From Climacteris rufus (Eukaryota; Chordata; Aves; Passeriformes; Climacteridae): 64,000 nt of DNA. Made by a program: the position numbers and the translations under genes. Positions 50,979-61,915 of this stretch are shown here, piece by piece (the first letter of the stretch is position 1; every line of letters begins with the position of its first letter). The DNA lies in NCBI GenBank assembly GCA_013398175.1, contig VZRZ01002225.1:2032028-2096027 (forward strand). Reading direction: 5' to 3'. The notes under the pieces are model-generated. The model was not told where the DNA came from and ran no database searches. It was given only the letters and a program-made list of their open reading frames with translations.

Positions 50979-53900
50979 TTTTTTTTTGTTTGTGTGTTTC
51001 TTTTTTTTTTAAATAAAAGTTAATAGTTATGCTCTACTGTGAGCATTGCAGCTTCTTTTGAAGGAACAGAGCAGCCCTAAGAAAACTGCCACCTTGTCCT
51101 CATTGTAGACTAGGCAGACTATTAGTCTTTGATTCTTCTTTCCAAAATGATGCTTTTTTTTGTTAGACCTGATAGTTGGCCTGAAAACAGGCTTACTCTC
51201 TTTTTTCCCTTTATTTTTCTTTCCTCCCACCCCCCACGTGCATATTAGACTAATAAAGGCTATTAAAAACCTTGCTTTTCTTAGCTGCATTGATTTCTAG
51301 GAAGATTTTACTTGGAATGTGATACAATGAAGCACATTATTAAATTATAATACACCAATAATTCATGAAATAGAGGTCACACAGAAAATAATGAGGAGTT
51401 CAAAGACTGTGGTCAGTAACAATGATGGAAGTAGGAGAAAAAACAGTTGTGTAACAGGTTGCTTTGAGTTAGAGCAGAAGCTTTATGACCTTCATGGGCA
51501 ATATCAGAAGAGACTGGAAGATGTCACCTACAGTGCGGTGCTTTGATCCCAGGAGATTGCATGAGCTAGTCAGTGATTCTAATTGGGGATAAGCGTAAAG
51601 GCATAGGTAAGAAATGATATTTGAGGAAATGGGGAGGTGAACTGAAAATTCTGGCATGCAGATGTCTTGGTACTGTGACTCTTCTGTGGTTCCCAGGGAA
51701 AGGATAGCATGTACTGATGAAGACTGTCTGGTTTTATAGCTATAAACAATGTGATTCGATGTGCATGAGTGTGGAAAATAGTTAAAAGCTGGGTAGAGGT
51801 TAGAGGTGTTTCAGAGGCCATGCCTGAGGTGTGCTCTAGCTTCTCTTGAGATCAAAATTTAATGAATCCAAGTTTTGATATAGCTTGAAAGCAGCTTCTG
51901 ATTACATCATGATGGGGAAACTCCCCCTGCTCCTCAGCTACAAAGAGAAAATTATTGTCACTAAAGCTAATTTATTACTACAGGCCATGCTTAAAATAAC
52001 TTTTATTACCACAGTGGCTGTAATGTGGTGGAATTCTATATGTGTATTGATGTGAAAACCCCTGTGCTTTCCTTTGAGGAAGTGATTTCAAAGGGCTGCC
52101 TGAATTTGTGCTTTCCTTAATAAACAGAAAACATTCAAGATCATCTTCATGATGCAGTTTTCCAGTGTGGTAGCAGCATTAGGAAGGGCCAGGTTCCTAA
52201 TCTGTGCACTTAAAAGTGCAAAGTATTAAATTTATACCAATCTGGACCAAATGTTCAGTCATCCACCTTTTGGCCCTGAGTTTTTGTACCTGTGTAGCTA
52301 CGGACTGTTCCATCATGCTGCTTTCCAGTCCTTCTTTTAAAGACATTCCTGTTTTCTGGCTTCCTTGTTCCATATCTTGAGAAGTCTCACACAACAAATG
52401 AGCTATAATAAATTTACACAAGGCTAGATTAGCAAATTTTTTAAACAAGCTTCTTTCTTTGTTAAATTTCCATGTGAATACTGGGGATTTTATATAGTGT
52501 GCTTTGCCTTTCTGTAAAAGTAAGAAACCTGACTTTTCAGGCTACAGGAGGACAATTGTCTGGATTATTTCAGCTCTCATTTTGCAAGAAAGCCAGTAAA
52601 GGAAGGACTTGATAGCCAACAGCTGGAAAAGTTAAGCTACTGAGCACAGTGGACATTTTGGTAATCTCTGGTACTGAGATACGCAAAGGCTGGATGTTTT
52701 ACACTAGTCTGTCCATGTTCTCTGTGTTTCTCTGTTTGTGTGGAATATCGTTTTTTTAGGTTTTCTTGCCTTTGCTGAACAGGAAAATTGAACAAAAAGG
52801 TCAACTAGAAGAACTAGCACAGTTACTTTTTCACAGCCCTGTTTCTACTGCTCTGAGTACCTGTGGCAAACAACCTCCCCTTCTAAGCCAGGATGAAAAA
52901 ACAAACCTGAAATAAATGCAATGTCTTTGGGTGGTACAGAGGGAATGCAGAGGGTGAACAGGGATATAATGGGTGTTTTTGCCACAAGGCAGCATCTGAA
53001 AATTGACATTTAGAATATTTTTCAAGTCACATCAAATGTGGCCTGAGCACCTCTGCTCTGAGCACCCTTTTGTGATTAGTAAGAAGTTTTCCCCTGCTGT
53101 CACCCTCCTGCTCCTTTCAAAAACCCAAATTATTTTTCTTATTGCTTTTTCTGAAACCACAAGAGATGCTTCCCACACATCTTTTAGCCGTATCAGTCCT
53201 TGTCAAAGGTCTGGGAGCTGATGGAGTTTTTAAGAGCATTCCCAATCTTACAATGCCCTTTGTGGGAGTGGGTGGTGGATTTAAGCTGGAGCCACAAACA
53301 CCTTGTGTCTGTTCCCCATTGTAATACTCTCTGTGCTCATCCTCCCAAAGTCTGTAGTGGTATTTGAAGAAAGTAATCTAATCTTCCTGAATAATATGCT
53401 GTTCTCAGTTTTGTTTGCTTACCCCATGCAAGTATCTAGAGACAGATTTGTCTTTTTTAGCACTAGCAAGAAATTCCAGCTCTGTTGAAATGTAAGCCCA
53501 GCTATATAATGAGTTCAGAAAGGCAGAAACTTAACCTATGGAGTTTTTTTATTAATAATCTCTCTTTACTTCAATTTAAAAAGTAATAATTGTAGGAGTT
53601 CTACCAAGATATGCCTCTGGCAAGTAGAATAAGGGTTTACATATGAATATATTTGACAATGTAACTTTTATGCACTCAGTTTCAGAAGTGGATCCAAGCT
53701 GAATATACAAAAAGAACTTTTATAAAACCCGAGACTAATATAATTTGTCTCCTATTTCAAAATAAAAATAGTACCAATTGATTTTCAATTTATTAAACCT
53801 GATCCTTGTAGAGTTTGAAAACTAAACATTGTGGCAGGAGGAATCGAAAAGTAAAACAGGTTTCATTGTGTTACCTGTAGGAAGCTGAATAGAAAGCTGG

Positions 53901-54025
53901 GAAAAATGCAGAAGCAAACAAAGAAACAGCTTGGGACAATAGCCACTGAAATCTAATATTTAGCTGTTGATAAAACAAGTCTGGCGCTAATGTGCAGAAC
54001 CAAGGAAGGAACGTTCAAAAGGTGG

Positions 54026-54046
54026 TAATAATAATAATAATAATAA
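54026..54046 (+). repeat. (TAA)7 microsatellite
   Basis: Seven TAA units in tandem. Simple repeat. Confidence 0.95.
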
Positions 54047-55921
54047 CCAACTATAGTAATTTTGATTTTCTGTGATAATGAAGGTGGACAACTTTTAGAC
54101 GTCTGACTTGGATTTACAAAACTTTGCATCCGTATAGGTAACATGAAATACATTTTCCAGTTCTATTGTCTTCCCACCACATTTGTCTCTTTTTATATCC
54201 ATCCTACTCTTGGGGGTATTTTATTGGTCTGTTTAGGATAGCTATTCTATGGTGGGAATATAGGGCAGCATTTTGAAATTATATTGTTGAATATAATGTT
54301 ATAAGTGTCTGACTTGTATATGAATTGTGTGGAGGCTTCCATTTCTTTTGGCTTTCTGACAAAATGATGCAGCATCTTAGACTCTCAGAATGTGAGAAGA
54401 GATGGGCACTTGTGTAGCAAATATGAAAAATTTGTGGTCCATTGGGAAAACTGGATTTCTAGAGGTGCTGGAATTAGTAGTCTTGCATTGTCTATTTTAT
54501 GAAATGAAGATTTTTGTTAGTCAAGAAACTTTCACAAACATACGTGTAAACAGAACTGTTTCAGAGTCAAGCATTTAAGTGTTTTTGGAGGGCTCAGTGT
54601 CTTCCTTTAGGGTAGAGGATGTATGGTATGTTTTTTAATTTTAAATTCATTACTATTTCTAAAATGGGGCTTACAAAAACATCTCATTAAAGGATATGTT
54701 GTCTCTTTTGACCTGCTTTTATCTTTGCCTTGCAAAGGAGCTTTTCCTTGTGGACTTACTCCTCAGTTCCTGAAAGGCCAAAGGAGGTAAAAACTGAGCT
54801 GGACTTGGAGGGATTTTTCCTGGGTTTTGGGTTTCTTGAATTTTCTTTTTTCTAGATACATATATGACTGATCTAGGAACAAAATATTATGATAATTAAA
54901 CTAGTATGTAATGATTTCAAATACTTTTTCCTGTGTGCTGCGTTGCCATCTCAACACACTGTCCCTCTTTTCTCCGCATCCTCAAATGTTGCTGGTGTGC
55001 ATCAAGAGACCTGCATTAAAAACAAAAAAAGGAAGAGAGTTAATTACAGCTGCTTAGAATGGTATGGAAAAAATGGTTTTAAAAAATGGTCAAAAAAGCC
55101 TCTTCCAGACTACTACTACTAATTTCACAGAGTAGCAGCTGTTCTAGACCTGTTAAGGTGACCAGTTCCACTTGTTTTGAAGCATGTGACTGTACTTTTT
55201 CAAGACAAGGCTATGCCAAATTAATTGTTTTATTTTTTTCCCATCCTTCTTATTAAAGAAATTTGGCTAGGCCACATTAACTTGGATTAAATACAAGCAA
55301 AAAGAAAACTCACTTTGGATCAGGAAGTTTGTTTTGTGGCTCTTTGGAAGAGAACAATCTGTCCGCTCTTTGCATAACCAATACAAACAATCTCTTGGCA
55401 CAGTCACTGTTCTTTGTAGATACCTTACTTTAAATTATCTCTCACTTATTTTGCAGGATTAAGTATCACAGTTCATATTTCCTGGGTAAATCCTGCCTCA
55501 TATAATTGTGCTTTCACTTTGTAAGCCACATCTGCAGTGGTAGTGGATAGTTTAATACAATTAAATTTTAAACACTATTTGAAATCTTTTGATGAAAGAT
55601 ACTGAATAACAGAAATGGTGAGTATAAATAATGGGATAGTAAATGTTTGTCAAATAGCACTTATTTAGGAGTGGGTATATCATTGCAGAAATGATCATGT
55701 AAATATGGGTTGTGTGATTGTCAGTGTTAAAGAAAAAGAGCTGCAGAGGCACAGAGAAAAACATCTGGAATTGTGTGAGGTTTTTATTTATTTTGTATTT
55801 GAGGAATTCTGTGTGAATTTTGTAGAGAAATGTCCTTTCCACTTTTAACTTTTTAAAGGATATTATTGAGCTACTCTGCTACTAACGGAGTGCTGAGGAT
55901 TCATGTGCTTGTAGCAGGTAT

Positions 55922-55937
55922 TTCTCACATGTGAGAA
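55922..55937. repeat. 16-bp perfect palindrome with E-boxes
   Basis: TTCTCACATGTGAGAA is fully self-complementary and centred on CACATGTG, which contains overlapping CANNTG E-boxes. It is a candidate bHLH-type site by motif only. Confidence 0.7.
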
Positions 55938-56877
55938 TCTGGCATGAGCTGCTGAAATTGTGAATAGCAGCAGTGAAGGAAATGTGCACTGAGAGACCTA
56001 AATCAAACAGGGAACAATCTCTAGTGCCCTCTTTTGATAACATATTTGGTGGAACCAGCTAGGGGAGGATGTTAAGTGATTTTAATGGGTTATTGGGCTG
56101 ATTCTTCAAGTGACTGCAACTTCTACTGACTTGGGCTCTTACTAGAAGGGAAATGAAAGAGATCTTGTATCTTGTAGAAGGCAGTCCTACATGTAGTAAG
56201 TAATATTCCCAGAGAGTGATAAAAGCAAAACAAATCTCTCCTGTAACAGCTTTGAAGTGAGCTGAGGGTTTACACACACATTTGGATGTAAGTTTTTGAG
56301 AGCTACATTTTTTTTATATAAAAGAAAAACACAATGAAAAGCCCCAACCTTTTGAACTTTCTATTTCCATACATTTAAATCCAAAGACTAAAGTATTTTG
56401 AATGTCATGTCCATCTTATCTTTCCAGCAAAGCCTTTTCCTATAATTAAAAGGGCATAAATTTTTCTAATTGTTGCCAAATCCAATCCAAGCTTCCCACA
56501 CAATCATTTCACCCTTCCCTCCCCCTCCCATCATTGTCTGATATTTTGTTTGCCCAGTCATTATTCATTAACTGTGTTCATGTCCAGGGCAGCAAACAGT
56601 AGAATCACATTAGCAAGGAGGAGCTCAGAGACTCACCAGTGAAATCTGTTTTTTCTTTTTCTGTTACATTGGCTTTCAGATGAGAATCCCAAAGCCTGTC
56701 ACAAATTTCAGAGATAAGGAGCTTGGAAACAATAAGTGCGTTAATGTTTGGTTCTTAGCAGAATTCTTTAGTCTTCCATTCTACTGAGAAGAATTAATTT
56801 CTACATAAGATGCTACTGAGATCATAAGTTATTATAGAAAAAAAGAGTTGTAGTCTGTCCCTTTTCTTTTTTGCTTA

Positions 56878-57600
56878 CAGAATCACGCATAATCATTACT
56901 TAGGGTTGGAAGGGGCCTCTGGAATTCACTTCATCCCACACCCTTGCCAAGACAGGGTCACCTAGAGCAGGTTACACAAGAACAGGTGGGCTTGAATGTC
57001 TACAGAGGGAGGGAGATTCCACAACCCCCCCTGGGCAGCCTGTTCCAGTGCTCTGCCACCCTAAACATAAAGAAGTTCTTCCTCGTGTTAAGGTGGAACT
57101 TAATGTGTTTTAGTTTATGACCACTGCTCCTTGTCCTGTTGCTGAGCACCACTGAGGAGAATCTGGCACCATCTTCTTGGCACCCCTTTGAGATGTTTAT
57201 ATGCATTAATAAGATCCCCTCAGTCTTCTCTTCTCTTCTCTAGAACAGGCCCAGCTCCCACAGTCTCTCCTCTTGAGAGGGATACTCCAGACCCCTCATC
57301 ACTGTTATGTCCCTTTTCTGGACCCTCTCCAGCAGCTCCTTGTCTTTCTTGAACTGTGGAGACCAGAATTGAACACAGCACTCCAGATGTGGCCTCACTA
57401 GGGTCAAGTAGAGGCGTGAGGATCCCTTCCCTTGATTTGGTGCCCACACTCTTTCTGATGCACTCCAGGATCCCCCTGGCTCTTCTGGCCACACTGCTGG
57501 CTTATGGCCAGTTTGTCACCCACTGAGACTCCCAGGTTCTTCTCTGTGGAGCTGTTGTGAACACATCCATTTTCCCTCTTTGGCATATCCTCAGGTGGCT
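56878..57600 (-). mobile_element. CR1 LINE, 3' part with decayed reverse-transcriptase end
   Basis: On the minus strand the order is CR1. There is a decayed motif [20 protein letters not shown], then a conserved block containing [17 protein letters not shown] and ELLERVQK. These are followed by [17 protein letters not shown] with EKRRED in another frame. Downstream come KLKHIKFHLNTRKNFF and VAEHWNRLPRGG. The element ends at the left with degenerate copies of the CR1 terminal octamer (AATCACGC-ATAATCAT, 56881 onwards). The family is a non-LTR retrotransposon; this is the C-terminal end of ORF2 plus a short 3' UTR, 5' truncated as is usual. At least two frame changes split the blocks, so it is dead. 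It lies antisense to the inferred host transcript, the commoner orientation for intronic LINEs. Confidence 0.93.
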
Positions 57601-58180
57601 GTGTCTGCCCTGCTGCCCTTTTGAGGCAAGCATATAGGAAAAGTTCACTGTAATTACTCCTTAGGGCTTTTTGGTTGCTTTTTCAACCTTTGACCTTGGC
57701 TCCTCTGAAATCAATGTCAACTCACTTGCACTGACCCAGGGTATTGGCAAGCATTGGATGTTACTAAGAACCATACCTGGCTCTTGGTGCTCCTCAGCAC
57801 TTGCAATGTACTTACTAAGAAGACTGTCACCTCTATCCATGTTTTGAAAGGGATAAAATGGGCATGGAAGGGTAGAGAGTCTTGCCTGAGGTCAATGACC
57901 TTGGAAAGGCTGAGGCTTGTGAATTGAAGGCAACCTGTGCTGCGTTAAGGTGTTGTACCCATGTGTTGCTCTTTTTTCTGTGAGGGTTTCCTGGTCATAA
58001 AAGCCATTAATTGTCTATCTCCCCTTCAAATATTAAAATGTTAGGTTTTTGACAGAAATAGGTGATTAAAGGATAAATCACTACTAGAATCTGGTCATAT
58101 TAGTAACCAGCATGATAAGGTTCAGTACATAAACTAGAGCAATATAGCACTTCCTTTCTGTATTAATATGCAACTACTGG

Positions 58181-58250
58181 GTCAATTCAGATTGACTGAA
58201 TTGACTTATTGTCACTTGCCCTATTACTGAGTTGACTTGTTACTGCTTCT
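58181..58250. repeat. 10-bp-stem hairpin followed by imperfect repeats
   Basis: GTCAATTCAG (58181-58190) and CTGAATTGAC (58196-58205) are perfect complements around a 5-base loop. The right arm begins a unit, CTGAATTGACTTATTGTCAC, that recurs as CTGAGTTGACTTGTTACTGC. A further GAATTGAT word occurs near 58273. Confidence 0.7.
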
Positions 58251-58899
58251 TTCTAGTTCTGTTGCTATATTGAATTGATCTGTATTTTTAAATTATTTTT
58301 AATTGGACTTATTGTAAAATTGAAAGCATCACTGCAGGGCTGGCCCTGTAAGGGAGAGGAAATGGAAACCTCTCATAGAAGTCACAGAATTGGGATAATG
58401 TCAAAATGATGTCCTAAAGAGAGTATCTGTTAAGAAAATTCCACTGTAAATTGGGCAGGTTTGCTAAAATTTGAAGAACTGGTCAGTAGCTGGAATAGTG
58501 CAGTTATGAAGCTGGAAACGAATTGTAGTACAGCTAGGTTAGGATAAAGTGTTGGATGTGACTAAAGAAATGGAAAAGAAAAGGACTAATCCTTCAATGT
58601 CAGATTCAAAATTGAGGGGTGGCAAAATTTGAAGGGTTTTATGTTTTAGGGTTGAGACTGTCCAGTTATCCTGACTGTGAAGTTCCTGTTAGCTGTACAG
58701 AGGAGTTCTTTTTGATATTACTGGTATTTAGAAAGTTCACATTGACAGTAGTGGATGAACTCTAACCAGAACCGTACTTCTCCCTGTCATGCTCAGAGGG
58801 AAATCACATTTTAAGAAGTCAGAGATTAGCAAGTCTAACTCATTGTATAATGTATAGTGGAATTGCAAAGCCAAACCTGTTTTCTTTTCTGCTTTCCAG

Positions 58900-59038
58900 T
58901 GATTTGTCCTTTTGGGCATCTGCCTTCTGAGCATCTCTGGAGGGATGCCAGCCAGCTGAATTAAGCAGTGGCCGGGACAGCATCTACCAGGCTGAAGTTT
59001 TAAGCCCAGGCACGTGGCATTTGCAGAAGTGATCACTG
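58900..59038 (+). other. Candidate non-coding exon (139 bp)
   Basis: The acceptor is excellent (TTTTCTTTTCTGCTTTCCAG, AG at 58898-58899) and the donor good (CACTG|GTGAGT). All three frames contain a stop, so a coding internal exon is unlikely; UTR or lncRNA use is possible. It is GC-richer than its flanks and on the inferred sense strand. Confidence 0.22.
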
Positions 59039-61607
59039 GTGAGTTGTACATAAGCACAGCTTCTCTCTTTTCTCTCTGTCTCTTTAGTAACTGGCATCTG
59101 TTACAAACTTTAAGTTTCTGGATGCAGACTGGCCTGTCTTGCTTTTTTTCCCAGAGGGTGACTGACGAGCTTAGAGAAAATGAGAGTGATCCAGGTTACC
59201 AGCTAACCTTAGGAAATCCTTACTATTTGTTTGTATGTTTATGGATTGTTTTCCCATCTCCCTCCACTGAATGAGTATCATCCTGGTGAGGCCAAACTTC
59301 AAATCTCTAGCATTTGTATATTACGCTAGATGATATCACTCTGCCTTTTTAATCAGAGGAGATTTTATACCATCTTCCATAGCACTTCACAGCCTGGAAA
59401 TCCAAGCTGTGGGGTTCTGATAACAGAAGTAGTGACTGGCTGCTGTCAGCACAAGGGTGATTAACAATGTGTGTGTGCGTGCTGGTTCACTCCCTTTCCA
59501 GCTGAATAGAAAATGAAACTACCCAAAGCCTTTTATGTAAGTGCATGGATTTGGGCTTTTTTTTCCTGTTTAAATCTCTGTGTGGCTGTGCACAGAAAAA
59601 CTTCATCCCCAGCATTCTTTTGAAGATGTGTAAAGAAAAGAGTGCTTATTTTGACCTCTGAGGCATGATCCTGTTTTCAGTTCAAGACTAGACATAGCCT
59701 TTCTACAAAAAACAGTAGCTAACAATTTATTTTTTATAGGGAAAGGTGGTTTCCAGTCAGTTTCTCCCATCTGTGATTTTTCCTTGATAAAACAATGGCA
59801 ATCTGCTTCTTCCAGCAGCTGAAATGCTGTGATTCCTGGACAGCAAATGTGTGGAGTACTGCCTTACACCTTGTAACACCCTTCTTTATTTAAGGGTCTG
59901 TCATGCTGGGCTGACTGCTGTCTTCCTGGGAGTGTGGCACCAAGGAATTATTGATGAGATGCAGCCTGCTCTGTAAAGCACATGTTTGCTATTAAAAACA
60001 ACATATGTGCCCTTAGCTATACCTAATAATTAAAAAATCTCTGTGGAATTTGGGGGAAGTATATGGATAGAGTCCCATTAAAGCACCAGCATGATACAGC
60101 TCACCACCAGGTGCTGAATGCCCTATGAATATCAGAGCAGATGATTTGTGCTTTTAGCAGAACCACTTGAAGGTGGCTTCTGGAAAAGGTAGAAGGGGCC
60201 TGTAAGAATGGGTGCAGGAAGAGTAATATGCATCCAGGGTGCTTGTCTGACTCTTACAGGTTATTGCCATATTGTTAAGAGTACTTGTTGGAATATTTGG
60301 ACAAAAACTTAAAGGTCAGTGCTGTACTAGGTAATACATGCTACCTTGATTAGCAACAGAGTTGGAAAATTACTCTGGCTTAAAAATTATGAGGGTAATT
60401 CTGGCTTTATGCTGGAGGAGGCAAAGGAAGTACAAGGAACTCAAGTACGTTATTTCAAGGTCCAGTAGCCTATTAAGCCAGACTAAAATAAGTATGCTTT
60501 AATTAATGGAAAGTTTAGAAAAACAAATTCGGTGCTATTGTCACATAGCCATTGTATTTTTGCAAGTTGGAAGATACCTGTCCTTAAGTTCCTTTCCTTT
60601 TTATTGCTGCTGCTCTTCCTGCTTCAGTTCAAGTGTAACAGCTGCTATCTTGGGAACCACTGAAGGTAGATACAGTTCCTTTCTACTGCTGGAGAACTCT
60701 GAACCCCAGCACTTAAATAATACAGCAACTTTAGTGCTAACAGCAGCAGTTTTGCAAGAGAAAGGTTTTAAAATTGTTGCAATTGATTTTCAGGGTGTGT
60801 AGAAATAGGAAAGCAAGGTAGTAATTGAAGCAGTGTTTTTTATTTAAAATCGTTATCACTTGTGTAGGTGCACTTTTTTTCACCAGTAAGTATTTTCAAT
60901 TATTAAAAGGTAGAGACCACAGATTTTTCTAGAATCCTAATGATTCCAGTGGAAGCATATCTGTGTTTTGATGAGGGAGGACACCAATTCAAGACAAGTT
61001 GCTGTGTGTTGTGTCTGACGTCTCAGTCTGACACACAAGACAGAATGCCAGACTGGAGGAGGAGACAAAACCTTTGCTCCCCTGTAACATGGGTGGGAAA
61101 CGATCTCCATGTGGAGAGGTTTCTTTTGAAACTCCAGATCATCAGGAAGGTGCATTGAAAATTCACTGCACAAATAAATATTGAGTCAAGCCAACTCCTG
61201 CTTATCATGTCAGGTAGCGATTATGCCATGACATAAATCACTACGTGTTATGAATATATCCAAATTGATGGGTTTGCCTGCGGCTGCACCTACAAAATTG
61301 GTGTGAGCTCAAAGCAGTTTTTTGTGCATTTGCTTTTTTTATCTGTTTCTGAGAGCACTACAGAGCATAGGACTTCAAGTGCAGAGTGCCTGGAGAGTGT
61401 CCTGCCCTTGGGGATGAGTGATGTTTTGCACTTTGCTTTCAAATCCGCTCAATTGCTCTTTCCTGCCTGCAAGCACAGTGTGATCTTTTGAAACTTCAGT
61501 TTGAACCTTAATCTGGAAGCTGAATCTTCTCATAGTTTTTTTTTTAATTGGCTTTTTATTTTTTTAGCATTTCTAGGTCTTCTTAATTATAGTGTTAGAG
61601 CAGTATT

Positions 61608-61915
61608 ATCATAGAACCATAAAATATTTTGTATTTAAATCCTGTCTAGTTCAGCCCCCCTGCAATGGGAAGGACGTGTTGACTTAGATCAGGTTGCTCA
61701 GAGCCCCATCCAACCTAGCCTTGAATGTTTCCAGGGATGGGGCATCCACTACCTCTCTGGGCAATCTGTTTACCACCTTCATTGTAAAAAACCTTCCTTA
61801 GATCCATTCTAATTCAAACTTCGTTTAGGTTGAAACCATTATCTCTTGTTCTATTGCTATGGGCCCTGCTAAAAAGTCTGTCCTCATCTTTCCTATAGGC
61901 TCCCTTTTAAGTACC
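61608..61915 (-). mobile_element. CR1 LINE fragment, 3' end, antisense
   Basis: Read on the plus strand it is the reverse complement of a CR1 3' end. It starts with ATCATAGAACCATAAAATAT, the terminal octamer region. Then come CAGCCCCCCTGCAATGGGA, GATCAGGTTGCTCAGAGCCC and CATCCAACCTAGCCTTGAAT. GGGATGGGGCATCCACTACC, TCTGGGCAATCTGTTTACC and finally CTTGTTCTATTGCTATGGGC followed by 'cctgctaaaaagtctgtcc' complete the match. It covers the end of ORF2 and the 3' UTR, is 5' truncated and carries no usable frame. Its arrangement differs from the copy at 56.9-57.6 kb, suggesting a different CR1 subfamily. Confidence 0.92.

Larger units (their letters stand above)
27661..56877 (+). other. Inferred long intron of a + strand gene (27.7-56.9 kb)
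   Basis: No protein-coding gene is recognised in 29 kb. The stretch is AT-rich and low in CpG. In sampled lines across the whole right arm G clearly exceeds C (333 vs 225) and in a subset T exceeds A. Long T homopolymers recur (for example at 38688-38700, 43311, 50941-50950 and 51001-51010). This suits the non-template strand of a transcribed intron. Exon-like segments are flagged separately at 31239-31326, 41288-41455, 49147-49220 and, beyond the CR1, 58900-59038. Short duplications include CTCAGAGgTTCTGatt/CTCAGAGaTTCTGctt at 30211-30242 and CTCAAAATATTg/t at 36147-36170. All ORFs here are short and unlike known families. Confidence 0.45.
57601..61607 (+). other. Inferred intron between two CR1 copies
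   Basis: No recognised gene. A hairpin with imperfect repeats (58181-58250) and an exon-like segment (58900-59038) are listed separately. The 98-codon frame at 60506-60802 is low-complexity and unlike known proteins. Confidence 0.45.

Noticed and set aside
57220..57243. TCTTCTCTTC pyrimidine repeat as a separate microsatellite or splice tract
   Set aside because: It lies inside the CR1 copy and derives from the sequence encoding the EKRRED region.
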